This document shows positions 50,463-60,909 of a stretch of 64,000 nucleotides of DNA, one piece after another. Position 1 is the stretch's first letter. Each line of letters starts with the position of its first letter. The DNA comes from an uncultured Collinsella sp. Lineage in GTDB: Bacteria; Actinomycetota; Coriobacteriia; Coriobacteriales; Coriobacteriaceae. The DNA lies in assembly GCA_958403385.1 (NCBI GenBank), contig CATXXC010000006.1, forward strand, positions 1-64,000, read 5' to 3'. The notes under the pieces are model-generated. The model had not been told where the DNA came from. It searched no databases and was given only the letters and a program-made list of their open reading frames with translations. The position numbers were made by a program, and so were the translations under genes.

Positions 50463-51320
50463 TTACTCCTCGTCGTCCTCGCCATCGTCCTCATCCTCAA
50501 GATGATCGAGCAGGTAGCGAAGACCCTCGCTGACCTCGTTAACGGGCACCTTGGCAACGTAGCGTGCATCGACGGCGGGCCTCATGATAACACCCTCGCC
50601 CGAAGGCACGCGCATGCTCTCGAGCTCATCCTCATCAGTGCAGGCGATATCACCGGCAGTCATACGCTGTCCGGTCAACAGGAAGGTCAGACGGCAGGCG
50701 GCATCGATGGAAATCGAGGCGATGCGATCGAGATAGCGCGATACCATGATGGCGCGGCGCAGGTCGTCATAGTTGCTGTCGTCGTCCATAAAATCGCCCG
50801 TGTCCATGCGGTTAAAGGTGCGGAAGAACTTCTCGTAGGCGGCGTGCACTGGCTCGTCCTCGACGGCCAAGTTGCAGATGATGGAGATGTCGTTGGTGAC
50901 GAGCGCAGAAAGCGAAGAGCCCAGCACCTGGTAGACGGCCTCAGCCTCGGCCTCGACCGTGCCGACAAGCTCCTTGGGCAGCGAGATGTCGGCCTTGATC
51001 ATATGACGCGTGGCGCGGCAAATCTGGCGAACCTTATCGGTCATGCGCTGCAGGTTAAAGTCGACGTAGATGATCGTCTGCAGCAAGCGGAAGTCGGAGG
51101 CGACCGGTGACTGCGTGGCAATCAGGTTGTAGCAGACGGCCTCCAGGTTGGCGCAGCGTGCGTCAATCGAAAGCGTACGCTTCTTGGTCTTGGTGGCGAG
51201 CTTGCGGTCGTCGGTCACATAGGCCTTCACGGCATCGTGGAGGGCCAGATCGACGGCCTCGTAGATGCTCAGCATCTCGTGACGGGCCTCGATGAGCTGA
51301 CGGGAAAACAGTTTGCGCAT
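50463..51320 (-). CDS. phoU: Phosphate transport system regulator PhoU
   Basis: This is a 285-residue helical protein with two PhoU repeats (about residues 10-105 and 115-215), including VASDFRLLQTIIYVDFNLQRMTDKV, and MVSRYLDRIASISIDAACRLTFLLTGQ. The tail past residue 225 is an extra segment ending in a strongly acidic run (DHLEDEDDGEDDEE). PhoU links the Pst transporter to PhoR signalling and limits uptake. The ATG at 51320 has GGAG six bases upstream. Last gene of the operon, about 90 bases after pstB. Confidence 0.9.
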   Translation of the reverse strand: MRKLFSRQLIEARHEMLSIYEAVDLALHDAVKAYVTDDRKLATKTKKRTLSIDARCANLEAVCYNLIATQSPVASDFRLLQTIIYVDFNLQRMTDKVRQICRATRHMIKADISLPKELVGTVEAEAEAVYQVLGSSLSALVTNDISIICNLAVEDEPVHAAYEKFFRTFNRMDTGDFMDDDSNYDDLRRAIMVSRYLDRIASISIDAACRLTFLLTGQRMTAGDIACTDEDELESMRVPSGEGVIMRPAVDARYVAKVPVNEVSEGLRYLLDHLEDEDDGEDDEE

Positions 51321-51412
51321 GGTTCACTCCAATCAGTTGGGTGCGGTCATGCCGCCCGCACGGTGAATACGCACCGGACCAGATCCGATCGGCTTGGGAC
51401 TAGTCGCACCGA

Positions 51413-52216
<804 letters not shown>

Positions 52217-52228
52217 GGGACTCCTTAA

Positions 52229-53134
52229 CTAGCGACGCTTGCGCGACAGGAAGCGCGCAAACAGGTTGAAGGCCAAAATGATCACCATCAGCAAGAGCGC
52301 GGTGCCGTAGGCTGCGTTCATGTTGATGCCGTCGTTGGCAAGCAGGTACAGGTGAACGGTCATGGGACGACCGGAATCGAGCGGCGAAATAGGTAGATTG
52401 ATGGCCTGGCCCATGGTGTAGAGCACCACGGCGGTCTCGCCGATGGCACGGCCGATGGCAAGGACGATGCCCGTGGCAATGCGGCCAAAGGCCGAAGGAA
52501 GCACGATCTTGGAGACGACCTGCCACTTGGTAGCGCCCAGGCCGTACGCGCCCCAACGGATATAGCGCGGAACGGCGCGAATGGCTTCTTCGGTGGTGCG
52601 CATGACGATGGGAAGCATCAAGAGCGCGAGCGCCAGAGCGGCCGAGACCATCGAAAGGCCCAGGCCCATAGCCTCGACAAACAAGGCGTAGCCAAACAGG
52701 CCCATAACGATGGAGGGCACCGAGGCCAAAGCGTCAGCAGCGTAGCGAATGAGCTCGACGACCTTGCCCTGCTTGGCGTACTCGGCCAGATAGACGGCTG
52801 CCAGCACAGCGATCGGCGTGCAGATAAGCATGGCGAGCGCCGTCACGTAGACGGTCGAGACGATCGTGGGCCAAATTCCGCCCTCGGCGTTGACGCCCTG
52901 GGGCCAACCGAAGATAAAGTCGAGCGAGATGTGTGGCAGGCCGTTGATGACCACGTAGGCGATGATAGCGACCAGCACCAGCGTGGTGATGTAGGCAGCG
53001 GCACGAAACACGCCAAGCATGATCTTGTTGGACAGGTCCTTGTTGATGCGGCCCTTCTTGCCGTGGGAAAGGGCACGCTTGATGCGCTCGCGCGACGAGG
53101 TCGTATCGACCGTCGTGTCAACGGAATCGGACAT
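52229..53134 (-). CDS. pstA: Phosphate ABC transporter permease PstA
   Basis: This is a 301-residue permease with a 38-residue cytoplasmic N-terminus and about six helices. The ATPase-docking loop is GAYGLGATKWQVVSKIVLPSAFGRIATGIVLAIGRAIGETA (about 190-230), and ASVPSIVMGLFGYALFV is typical of PstA. It pairs with PstC. The ATG at 53134 is three bases after the pstC stop. Confidence 0.95.
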   Translation of the reverse strand: MSDSVDTTVDTTSSRERIKRALSHGKKGRINKDLSNKIMLGVFRAAAYITTLVLVAIIAYVVINGLPHISLDFIFGWPQGVNAEGGIWPTIVSTVYVTALAMLICTPIAVLAAVYLAEYAKQGKVVELIRYAADALASVPSIVMGLFGYALFVEAMGLGLSMVSAALALALLMLPIVMRTTEEAIRAVPRYIRWGAYGLGATKWQVVSKIVLPSAFGRIATGIVLAIGRAIGETAVVLYTMGQAINLPISPLDSGRPMTVHLYLLANDGINMNAAYGTALLLMVIILAFNLFARFLSRKRR

Positions 53135-53137
53135 AGC

Positions 53138-54064
53138 CTACCCCCTCTTCTTCTTGGAAATCAGACGAACGATACCCACCAGCGTGGCGGAGATGATAAA
53201 CAGGACCACACCCATGCCGAACAGCGCCGAGCGGTGCAGACCCGAGGAATAGCTCATGTCGAGCGCAATCTGGCTCGTGAGCGTCGAGATGGGGCTCGCA
53301 ATGCTGTCGGGAATAACCGGGGCGTTACCTACGACCATGAGCACGGCCATGGTCTCGCCGATGGCACGGCCCATACCCAGCACGATGGCATCAACGATAC
53401 CCAGCTTCGCGGCAGGTAGCACGACCTTATAGATGGTCTGCCACTTTGTGGCGCCCATGGCATACGATGCCTCGCGAATGCCCATGGGAATGGAATTGAG
53501 AGCATCGATGGTGAGCGTGGTGATGGTAGGGACGATCATGATGGCGAGCACAAACCACGCCGTCAGCGCACCAAAACCAAGGCCGCCGGTCAGTTGTGCG
53601 ATAAACGGGCGGATGATGATCATGCCAAAGAAGCCGTAGATGATGGAGGGTATGCCCGCCAGCAGGTCAACGGCGGGGCTGATGAGCTTGCGCACGCGCT
53701 TGCTGGCAATCTCGACCAGGTAAACGGCCGTACCCACGCCCAGCGGCACGCCCATGGCGAGCGCACCGACGGTCACCAGACCCGAGCCAGCAAGCAGCGA
53801 CAAGATGCCGTAGTGGCCCTCGGAAGGCGCCCACGTAAAGCTAAAGAAGTCAGCCAGACCGATGTCAGTAAAGACGGGCAGCGCCGAGTACGTGGTAAAG
53901 ACAAAAATCAGGATGACGGTAACGACCGCCAAGAACGCGCAGGCAAAGAAGATCCACTGCAGCGCCTTCTCCTTGATATAGGTACTGCGCGATACGAGCG
54001 CCAGCTCGCGCTTCTTGGGCGTCTGAACATTCTGCTCAGTCTGGGAGTTTTCCTGTGCTTCCAT
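53138..54064 (-). CDS. pstC: Phosphate ABC transporter permease PstC
   Basis: This is a 308-residue permease. Helices start at WIFFACAFLAVVTVILIFVF; LLAGIPSIIYGFFGMIII and the docking loop EASYAMGATKWQTIYKVVLPAAKLGIVDAIVLGMGRAIGETMAV identify PstC. The ATG at 54064 has GGGGAG upstream and begins one base after the pstS stop. It forms the channel with PstA. Confidence 0.95.
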   Translation of the reverse strand: MEAQENSQTEQNVQTPKKRELALVSRSTYIKEKALQWIFFACAFLAVVTVILIFVFTTYSALPVFTDIGLADFFSFTWAPSEGHYGILSLLAGSGLVTVGALAMGVPLGVGTAVYLVEIASKRVRKLISPAVDLLAGIPSIIYGFFGMIIIRPFIAQLTGGLGFGALTAWFVLAIMIVPTITTLTIDALNSIPMGIREASYAMGATKWQTIYKVVLPAAKLGIVDAIVLGMGRAIGETMAVLMVVGNAPVIPDSIASPISTLTSQIALDMSYSSGLHRSALFGMGVVLFIISATLVGIVRLISKKKRG

Positions 54065-54065
54065 G

Positions 54066-54902
54066 CTACTCACTCCCCTTCTCGTCGTTGGTGACGGGAA
54101 TAAAGCCCGCCTCGCGAATCTGCTTGTCCATCTTTTCGGACGTCACATAGTCGATGTAATCCTGCGCCTGCTGCGAAGGCACACCCTTCACAAAGAAGTA
54201 AAGGTCGCGCGAGATGGGATAGCCGCCACTCGCGACCGTCTTCTCGGACGCCTCAACATGATTGACCGAGACGGCCTTGACCGAGGTCTTGGCGTTGAGG
54301 CTATCGACGAAGCCCAGCGAAATGTAGCCGATGGCCCCACGCGAACGAGATACCACGTCGCGCACCTGGCCCGTACCCGAAAGAACGGCCGAGCGGCGAT
54401 CGAACGGCGTGCCATCCATCACGATGGTACGGAAGGCCTCGCGCGTACCGGACGCCTCGTCTCGGTTGATGACCTGAATCCTCAGGTCCTCGCCACCGAC
54501 CTCTTTCCAATTGGTAATCTTGCCGGCGTAGATATCGCGGAGCTGCTCGGTCGAGAGGTTATCGACGGGGTTGTCGTCGTTCACGATGACCGCAATACCG
54601 TCGTGGGCAATGACAATGGGAGTCAGGCCCAGATCCTGTTCGTCGGCATTGAGTCCACGGGAGGAGCTGGCGATATCGGCCGTGCCGGCGCTGACGGCCT
54701 CGATCCCAGCGGAAGAACCCAAACCGGAAACGAGCACGTCGATGCCGGTCTCCTCCTTAAAGCCCTCGGCCGCAATCTCGGCGATAGGAAGGCAGGTCGT
54801 GGAGCCGGCCACGGTAATGGAAGAGCTAGAAGATCCCGAAGAACAGGCGCACAGCGTAAGCGTAAGCACAGCGGCGCTCAGGACCGATACGATCTTTCTC
54901 AT
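54066..54902 (-). CDS. pstS: Phosphate-binding lipoprotein PstS
   Basis: This is a 278-residue lipoprotein. The signal peptide VSVLSAAVLTLTLCAC has the lipobox LCAC, then a serine linker. The binding-protein core has ITVAGSTTCLPIAE, DIASSSRGLNADE and the phosphate-site loop NRDEASGTREAF (about 147), with SRGAIGYISLGF. It captures phosphate outside the membrane. The ATG at 54902 overlaps the pgeF stop (ATGA) and has no strong ribosome site, so it relies on translational coupling with pgeF. Confidence 0.95.
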   Translation of the reverse strand: MRKIVSVLSAAVLTLTLCACSSGSSSSSITVAGSTTCLPIAEIAAEGFKEETGIDVLVSGLGSSAGIEAVSAGTADIASSSRGLNADEQDLGLTPIVIAHDGIAVIVNDDNPVDNLSTEQLRDIYAGKITNWKEVGGEDLRIQVINRDEASGTREAFRTIVMDGTPFDRRSAVLSGTGQVRDVVSRSRGAIGYISLGFVDSLNAKTSVKAVSVNHVEASEKTVASGGYPISRDLYFFVKGVPSQQAQDYIDYVTSEKMDKQIREAGFIPVTNDEKGSE

Positions 54903-55699
54903 AGCATCACGCCGATCGCAGCATGGCGCCCACAGGTGCCGTCCTCGTTACGGTAGGAATAAAAGCGGTCGTTCTGACGCACGGTCGAAAGCTGGGTATC
55001 CACGATATTATCCGCGTCGACACCGACATCTACCAGCGCCTCGCGAATGGCAGCGGAAAGATCGAGCATGCGAGAGGTATTCGCATCGATGCAAGAGAAC
55101 TCGGCGGCAAAGCGATCCATGAGTTCCTGGGATACCTCATATTCGTCACCCAAGATATGGGGGCCGATATAGGCGGAAACGTCGCTCGCATCGCAACCGG
55201 CAGCATCGCAAAGCGCCTGGCACGCCTTGGCGGAAATACGTGCAATCGTGCCCTTCCAACCGGAGTGCACCACGGCAAATCCGCCGGGGGCCACCAGCAC
55301 CACGGGAACGCAGTCGGCAAAGCAGAGCAGCACGGGTACGTTATGCGCCGTACAGACGATGGCATCGCAGCCCTCGGCAATCTGCTCGCGGACGTCCTCA
55401 AGGTCATCGGCGCCGTTCGAGGTCACCGCAACGATATGGTCACCATGGACCTGATTGGGAACGAGCAAGTTGTGCTCGCACTCGGCGGCACCCATAGCCT
55501 CGAGCACGCGACGACGATTTTCTTGAACAGCAAAGGGGTCATCGCCAACATGCGAGCCCAAATTGAGTGAGGAGTACGCATCTTCGGAAACACCACCGGC
55601 GCGCTCGGTGAAGGCAAAGCGAACATCGGATGTCGCGCCTTCCACCAACGTAACTCCATCATGGTCGACACGCGAAACGTTGTCCGCACGTGCTGCCAT
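54899..55699 (-). CDS. pgeF: PgeF/YfiH (polyphenol oxidase-type laccase domain) purine nucleoside-active enzyme
   Basis: This is a 266-residue protein with the family metal-site residues in LVPNQVHGDHIVAV (His), VLLCFADCVPVVLVAP (Cys) and FAVVHSGWKGTIARIS (His), then YIGPHILGDEYEV. Members act on purine nucleosides or hydrolyse misplaced peptidoglycan amino acids. The ATG at 55699 has AGGAGG upstream. It normally follows ftsZ in the division cluster; here it also leads straight into pstS with a 4-base overlap, so it is the first gene of the phosphate operon. Confidence 0.92.
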   Translation of the reverse strand: MAARADNVSRVDHDGVTLVEGATSDVRFAFTERAGGVSEDAYSSLNLGSHVGDDPFAVQENRRRVLEAMGAAECEHNLLVPNQVHGDHIVAVTSNGADDLEDVREQIAEGCDAIVCTAHNVPVLLCFADCVPVVLVAPGGFAVVHSGWKGTIARISAKACQALCDAAGCDASDVSAYIGPHILGDEYEVSQELMDRFAAEFSCIDANTSRMLDLSAAIREALVDVGVDADNIVDTQLSTVRQNDRFYSYRNEDGTCGRHAAIGVML

Positions 55700-55804
55700 A
55701 CTAAAGCCTCCTAATAACACAAGTACCGCGGCATCGCCGCTACAGCCCGCGTTTATACGGCTGTCATACTTCTCTAAAAGGATACCTGCTGCACTGGAGG
55801 CAAT

Positions 55805-55821
55805 CGTAAAGGGAACGTAAA
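55805..55821 (-). promoter_or_regulatory. Candidate Pho box upstream of pgeF-pst
   Basis: On the minus strand TTTACG-N5-TTTACG forms an 11-base-period direct repeat, as in PhoP-binding sites (TTAACA-type repeats in Bacillus). TATCCT, a possible -10, follows about 20 bases later. It lies about 106 bases before pgeF. Confidence 0.45.
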
Positions 55822-55849
55822 GAGATTGGAGGTTCTAGTTTACAAAGTC

Positions 55850-55886
55850 AAAATAAAAAGGGCGCGTCCATACGGACACGCCCCCG
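55850..55886 (-). terminator. Rho-independent terminator after ftsZ
   Basis: On the minus strand GGGCGTGTCC-GTAT-GGACGCGCCC is followed by TTTTTATTTT. Confidence 0.92.
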
Positions 55887-55909
55887 TGAGCAACAATGCA
55901 AAGAACGAC

Positions 55910-57064
55910 TTAGAAGCTACCGCGCTTCAGGAAGTCGGGAAGCTCGAACTGATCGTTGCCGAAGTTAGGAAGCTCGGTGCCACCGACGTTGCGGGTCGGA
56001 GCGGCCTGAGCCGGGCTGGTGGCCGGAGCGGTGCGCTGCGGCTCAGCGGAGGCAGCGGCCTTGCTCTGAGACTGCTGAGCAGCAAAGAGCTCGTCCTGAC
56101 GGTTGACGTTGGAGTCGGAGAAGCCCGTAGCGATGACGGTGATACGCACCTGATCGCCCAGGGACTCGTCGACAACGGTACCGAAGATGATGTTGGCCTC
56201 GGGGTCGACGGCGTTGGCGACAACGTCGGCGGCGTCGCTGATCTCCTGGATGCCCAGGTCCTTGGAACCGGCGATGGAGAGCAGCACGCGTGTGGCACCA
56301 TCGATGGAGCTCTCGAGCAGCGGGCTGGAGATGGCCTGCTGGGCAGCGTCGACGGCACGGGTATCCCCAGAAGAGGTACCGATACCCATCATGGCGGTAC
56401 CGGCCTGCTTCATGATGGTCTTAACATCGGCGAAGTCCAGGTTGATGATACCGGGGACGGTGATGAGGTCGGTGATGCCCTGGGTGCCCTGGGAAAGGAC
56501 GCCATCGGCAATCGCGAAGGCCTCGAGCATGGTAGTCTTCTTCTCGGCGATGTCGAGCAGCTTATCGTTGGGGATGACGATCATGGTATCGACGCAATCG
56601 GAGAGGGTCTTAATGCCCTCCTCGGCGCTCTTCTTGCGCTTGCGGCCCTCGAAGGTGAAGGGCTTGGTCACGACGGCGACGGTCAGTGCGCCGACCTCGT
56701 TCATCGCGATATCGGCAACGATGGGAGCAGCGCCGGTACCGGTGCCACCGCCCTCGCCGCAGGTGATGAACACCATGTCGGCGCCAGCGAGCGCCTCGGC
56801 AATGTCGTCGCGGGACTCATCGGCAGCCTTGCGGCCAACCTCGGGGTTGGCGCCGGCGCCCAGGCCGCGGGTAAGGTCGGTGCCGATGTGCACCTTGATA
56901 TCGGCATCAGAGATCGCGAGTGCCTGAGCATCGGTGTTGATGGCAACAAACTCGACGCCGCGGATGCCCTCTTCGATCATTCGATTGACCGCGTTGGTAC
57001 CGCCGCCGCCGACGCCGACCACCTTAATGACGGCAAGGTAGTTGTTGATCTCTGTCTCGTGCAT
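55910..57064 (-). CDS. ftsZ: Cell division protein FtsZ
   Basis: This is a 384-residue tubulin-like GTPase that forms the Z ring. It has [16 protein letters not shown] (about 14), the tubulin signature [15 protein letters not shown] (about 105-119) and the T7 synergy loop [11 protein letters not shown]. After about residue 315 comes a linker, then the C-terminal peptide [20 protein letters not shown] that binds SepF. The ATG at 57064 has GGAGG upstream; ten further in-frame codons are unlikely. The 200-base gap before it from ftsQ should hold its promoter. Confidence 0.97.
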   Translation of the reverse strand: MHETEINNYLAVIKVVGVGGGGTNAVNRMIEEGIRGVEFVAINTDAQALAISDADIKVHIGTDLTRGLGAGANPEVGRKAADESRDDIAEALAGADMVFITCGEGGGTGTGAAPIVADIAMNEVGALTVAVVTKPFTFEGRKRKKSAEEGIKTLSDCVDTMIVIPNDKLLDIAEKKTTMLEAFAIADGVLSQGTQGITDLITVPGIINLDFADVKTIMKQAGTAMMGIGTSSGDTRAVDAAQQAISSPLLESSIDGATRVLLSIAGSKDLGIQEISDAADVVANAVDPEANIIFGTVVDESLGDQVRITVIATGFSDSNVNRQDELFAAQQSQSKAAASAEPQRTAPATSPAQAAPTRNVGGTELPNFGNDQFELPDFLKRGSF

Positions 57065-57263
57065 GTCGGTCCTCCGAACAAAGGTTATAGCCATAGCATG
57101 GGTCGACCCCTGCGCACATTAACCTTCAGGTTGAAAGTAAATGCAAAGGTAAACCGTATTATGGTTGCACATTATGAACGTATCAGTCAAATAATTGACC
57201 GTGAAAACCAAACAAACCAGATAAACGGCGTGGTATGGCCACTCAACAAAGCATCAACCAGCG

Positions 57264-58520
57264 CTATGAGGTCGGAGCATTCCTAAATGTGTAGTTGCCC
57301 GGAGAGCGCACATTGATATACGTTACGCCCTCTACCTGCGAAAGCAACTTGGTGACTACGCGTTCCTTCTTGGCGATATCGTCCGAATCGCCCAGCGACA
57401 CCTCAATGCCGTTATTGAGGTTTGCCGAGATGGCTTCGACCGAAGGCGTGGAAATATCCTTGACTTGTCCCAAGAACTCGCTCGAAAAACCACGCACATA
57501 ATCCAGGCCGGCCTTAACGGCCTTGGAGCTCACCGCCTGGCCGGAAACTGGAGCGACATCCGCCGAGACATCAGTCAGCAACACCGCGCCATAGTGCTTA
57601 GCGAGCGCCAGTGCGGCATCGATGCCGGTCAGGGTATTTGAGCCCTGCCCTGTCGTGATGACGTTGCCCTGGTCGTCCACTTCGACCGACGTCGACAGCG
57701 GGGCGATCCAGGTGTCATCATCCCCGATGGCCCAGGCAAGGTCATCGGAACTGATATAGGCAATTGCGATGACCTTGCGCTCCATCGGCGTAATGATGAG
57801 CGTATGCGGGAACTGACGCTGGACATCCACGCCCGAGACCCACGGATTTTGCTTGAGGTCCTCGGTAATCTGGTCGGGATCGACGTTAAAAAGCGACGTT
57901 CCCTCGGGCAAATCGATCAGCTGGATAGCATCGTGCTTCGTCACATGCTCGCTGCCTTGAATCTCAATATCAGTGGCGGTAAACAATCCAGAGTTAATCA
58001 CCACGATAGCAACGACGACGAGCACGGCCAAGACGGCCAAAACGCCGCCCACGATTTTGCCTTTGCCTGTAACGACAGAAGCGGCGTCTGATGTTTTATT
58101 TGCCATCGCCCTAAGTGAAGACAACGGGTTGACGCCTTTTTTACCCGAAGGCTTCTTGGCGGTAGCCGGCACCGATGTCAGCGAGCGCGGTTTCGATGCG
58201 CCCAGCGTGCGACCCGGACGCGCCGCCTTAGTTCCCGTCGAGGGCTTAGGAGTTGCCATAGGACGGGCAGGCTTGGCGCCCATAACAGGCTTTGACGTCA
58301 CCGAGGGACGCGAGGACTTTTTTGCGGCCGGACGATTACCGAGCTGCGAGCCGACAACCGGACGACTGGTCTGTCGAGCATGCCCGACAGACTTAGAGTG
58401 CGCGACGGTATTGCGTTGAGGTTTGGCAGGCGCGCCGGAACGCCCTCCGGCGCGGCGGAAGGTGGGTTTCGATGCTCTAGAAGCCGAGGAATTTAACTTC
58501 CGGTCTGAGCTCGATGCCAT
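57264..58520 (-). CDS. ftsQ: Cell division protein FtsQ (POTRA domain) with long basic N-terminus
   Basis: This is a 418-residue protein. Residues 1-150 are a disordered Lys/Arg/Ser/Pro tail, far longer than usual. One membrane segment follows (IVGGVLAVLAVLVVVAIVVI, about 157-177), then the POTRA domain FTATDIEIQGSEHVTKHDAIQLIDLPEGTSLF and the FtsQ beta domain with NPWVSGVDVQRQFPHTLIITPMERKVIA. It links FtsB/FtsL in the divisome. The ATG at 58520 lies 44 bases inside murB, with GGGAGG upstream. Confidence 0.9.
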   Translation of the reverse strand: MASSSDRKLNSSASRASKPTFRRAGGRSGAPAKPQRNTVAHSKSVGHARQTSRPVVGSQLGNRPAAKKSSRPSVTSKPVMGAKPARPMATPKPSTGTKAARPGRTLGASKPRSLTSVPATAKKPSGKKGVNPLSSLRAMANKTSDAASVVTGKGKIVGGVLAVLAVLVVVAIVVINSGLFTATDIEIQGSEHVTKHDAIQLIDLPEGTSLFNVDPDQITEDLKQNPWVSGVDVQRQFPHTLIITPMERKVIAIAYISSDDLAWAIGDDDTWIAPLSTSVEVDDQGNVITTGQGSNTLTGIDAALALAKHYGAVLLTDVSADVAPVSGQAVSSKAVKAGLDYVRGFSSEFLGQVKDISTPSVEAISANLNNGIEVSLGDSDDIAKKERVVTKLLSQVEGVTYINVRSPGNYTFRNAPTS

Positions 58521-59388
58521 ACGCCTCCCTCACCTTTCCGTGCACATGTCTGATAACCGCGGCAACGTCATCGGCCGAGGCAGTTCCGTTATTAACGATA
58601 AAATTAGCGTGAACGGGCGAAACTTCCGCGCCGCCAATCGAAAAACCCTTTAATCCACAATCCTCGATAAGCTTGCCCACACTCGCATCGGGCGGGTTAC
58701 GAAAGACCGACCCGCAGGATGCGCGACCCATGGGCTGCGTACGCTTGCGCCTCGTCAGGTACCGTTCCATGCGCTCGCGAATGTCGGCCTTGGGCGCCGG
58801 TTTAAGCTTGAGCACGCACTCGAGGATGATCTCATTGCGGGGAAGGCTACATTCGCGGTAGCCCCAAGTGATCTCGGACCCCGCATAATGCTTGATACCG
58901 GATGCCGGGTCAAACGTTACGACATCCTCAACCAGCGAGCCAATCCACTCGGTCCGTGTGCCGGCATTCATAGATATCGCACCGCCAACCGAGCCAGGGA
59001 TGCCAACGGCAAACTCAAGGCCCGAGAGGCTACGCGACAGGGCATCGTTGACCAGGCGCGCAAACATCACGCCCGCACCGACCGTCAGCGTACAACCGTC
59101 ATCGGCAACAACCGTGCGCTGAAACTCACGTCCGAGCGAAATGACGGCGCCGCGATAACCGCCATCGGCAACCAGCAGATTGGAGCCCTTGCCGATGATG
59201 ACCCACGGCACCTGCTCGCGATCGAGCACCGCCACGGCGCGGCGAAGGGCATGATAGCTATGGCACGTCACAAAGAGGTCGGCCTTGCCGCCGATACGAT
59301 AGCTCGTATGACGCGCAAGGCGCTCGTCCTCGATCACATCCGTGTCGATCATGCCCGAGAGCGCCATGACGGCGTTAAACAGACCCAT
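58477..59388 (-). CDS. murB: UDP-N-acetylenolpyruvoylglucosamine reductase MurB
   Basis: This is a 303-residue flavoenzyme of peptidoglycan precursor synthesis. It has HTSYRIGGKADLF, IIGKGSNLLVADGGYRG (FAD), LEFAVGIPGSVGGAISMNAG and the catalytic Ser in GRASCGSVFRNP (about residue 230), with the C-terminal Glu in LRPEVKFLG. The ATG at 59388 lies six bases after the murC stop without a good ribosome site, implying coupling. It overlaps ftsQ by 44 bases. Confidence 0.95.
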   Translation of the reverse strand: MGLFNAVMALSGMIDTDVIEDERLARHTSYRIGGKADLFVTCHSYHALRRAVAVLDREQVPWVIIGKGSNLLVADGGYRGAVISLGREFQRTVVADDGCTLTVGAGVMFARLVNDALSRSLSGLEFAVGIPGSVGGAISMNAGTRTEWIGSLVEDVVTFDPASGIKHYAGSEITWGYRECSLPRNEIILECVLKLKPAPKADIRERMERYLTRRKRTQPMGRASCGSVFRNPPDASVGKLIEDCGLKGFSIGGAEVSPVHANFIVNNGTASADDVAAVIRHVHGKVREAYGIELRPEVKFLGF

Positions 59389-59393
59389 TAGAC

Positions 59394-60812
59394 TTAAGCG
59401 TCTTTCTTGGCAGTCAGATACTCAATGAACTCGGGACCGACGGTCGTAACGTCACCGGCACCCATAGTGAGCAGCAGGTCGCCCTCGCCCACCATCTGCT
59501 CGAGCTCCTGATTGAGCTCAAGACGGCTGGAGCAGTACACGACCTCCTTGCCAGGATGCTTGGCGCGCACGGTATCGGCGAGCATCTTAGAGGTAACACC
59601 CGGAATGGGCATCTCGCCAGCCGAGAACACATCAATCAGCAGCAGTTTATCGGCATTGGCAAATGCATCGGCAAAGTCGTCGCACAGGGCCTGCAGACGC
59701 GAATAACGGTGCGGCTGGAACACGACGTCGACATGCTTGTAGCCCAGCGACGAAGCGGCAGCAAGCGTCGCCTTGATCTCGGTGGGGTGATGGCCGTAAT
59801 CATCGACCACGGTGATGCCATCGATATCGCCCACATGGGTAAAGCGACGGCGGACGCCCTCAAAGCTCGAGAGCGCCTTGGCGGCGGCGTCGATGTCAAG
59901 GGCCAGGACATGGGCGACGGTGAGCACCGCCGTGGCGTTGAGCATGTTGTGGCGACCGGGATTGCTCTTGATCTCCACAGCGTGCTCAGTGCCGTCCTCA
60001 AAGCGAACGATAAAGTCGCTCTGGATGCCCTTGACATCCGGGTGCATGCAGACGATGTCGTTGCTCTCGGCAAAGCCGTAGGAAAGCACGTGACGGCCCG
60101 TCGACTTGGCGAGCTCGACCAGATGCGGGTCCTCACCGCAGACGATGACGGTGCCGTCCTCGCCCACCAGGCTCATGAATTTAGCGAAAGTCGCTTCGAT
60201 CTCCTCGATACCCGAGTAGTGATCGAGGTGGTCGGCCTCGACGTTGGTCACAATGACCACGTTGGGGTTCAGGAACAGGAAGGAGCTGTCGGACTCGTCG
60301 GCCTCGGCGACAAAGTAGTCGCCCGAGCCGTTCTTGCCGTTCGTGTCATAGCCCTCGACGATGCCACCGATCAGGAAGCTCGGATCCAGACCCATGCGGT
60401 CGAGCATGGTGGCGCACATCGAAGACGTGGTGGTCTTGCCATGCGTGCCGGCAACAGCGACGGTGGTGTAGCCGTGGCCCAAAGCAGAGAGCATCTTGGC
60501 ACGGGGCCACACGGGAATACCAAGCTCGCGAGCGCGCACGAGTTCAGGGTTAGACTCCGGAATAGCGGTGGAGACAACAACCACGTCGGGCTTGACCTCG
60601 TCGATCGTGGCGGCCTCATGGCCCACATGCACCTTCACACCAGCGCGGGTAAGCTGGCGGATATAACGTGACGTCTTAAGGTCGGAGCCGGTAACGGCAT
60701 AACCGCGCTCGTGCAGAACGAGGGCGATGCCGCTCATGCCGGCGCCGCCGATACCGATAAAGTGGGCGCTCTTAAACTCGGGCGCGGAGGTTGCAGTCTG
60801 GGAATCAGCCAT
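59394..60812 (-). CDS. murC: UDP-N-acetylmuramate--L-alanine ligase MurC
   Basis: This is a 472-residue Mur ligase that adds the first L-Ala. It has the Rossmann start AHFIGIGGAGMSGIALVLHERGY, the ATP loop VAVAGTHGKTTTSSM (about 113), ADESDSSF, TNVEADHLDHY and VVDDYGHHPTEIKATL. The ATG at 60812 has AAGGAG ten bases upstream. A 100-base gap separates it from murG. Confidence 0.96.
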   Translation of the reverse strand: MADSQTATSAPEFKSAHFIGIGGAGMSGIALVLHERGYAVTGSDLKTSRYIRQLTRAGVKVHVGHEAATIDEVKPDVVVVSTAIPESNPELVRARELGIPVWPRAKMLSALGHGYTTVAVAGTHGKTTTSSMCATMLDRMGLDPSFLIGGIVEGYDTNGKNGSGDYFVAEADESDSSFLFLNPNVVIVTNVEADHLDHYSGIEEIEATFAKFMSLVGEDGTVIVCGEDPHLVELAKSTGRHVLSYGFAESNDIVCMHPDVKGIQSDFIVRFEDGTEHAVEIKSNPGRHNMLNATAVLTVAHVLALDIDAAAKALSSFEGVRRRFTHVGDIDGITVVDDYGHHPTEIKATLAAASSLGYKHVDVVFQPHRYSRLQALCDDFADAFANADKLLLIDVFSAGEMPIPGVTSKMLADTVRAKHPGKEVVYCSSRLELNQELEQMVGEGDLLLTMGAGDVTTVGPEFIEYLTAKKDA

Positions 60813-60909
60813 GTGCTCGTGTACTCCTTGCGTAAACACTGCCTGTAACCCGTTAACTGTACCGCACCTACCGCATCAGCGCGAGGGCGACCGACGATAT
60901 CCCGTCTAA

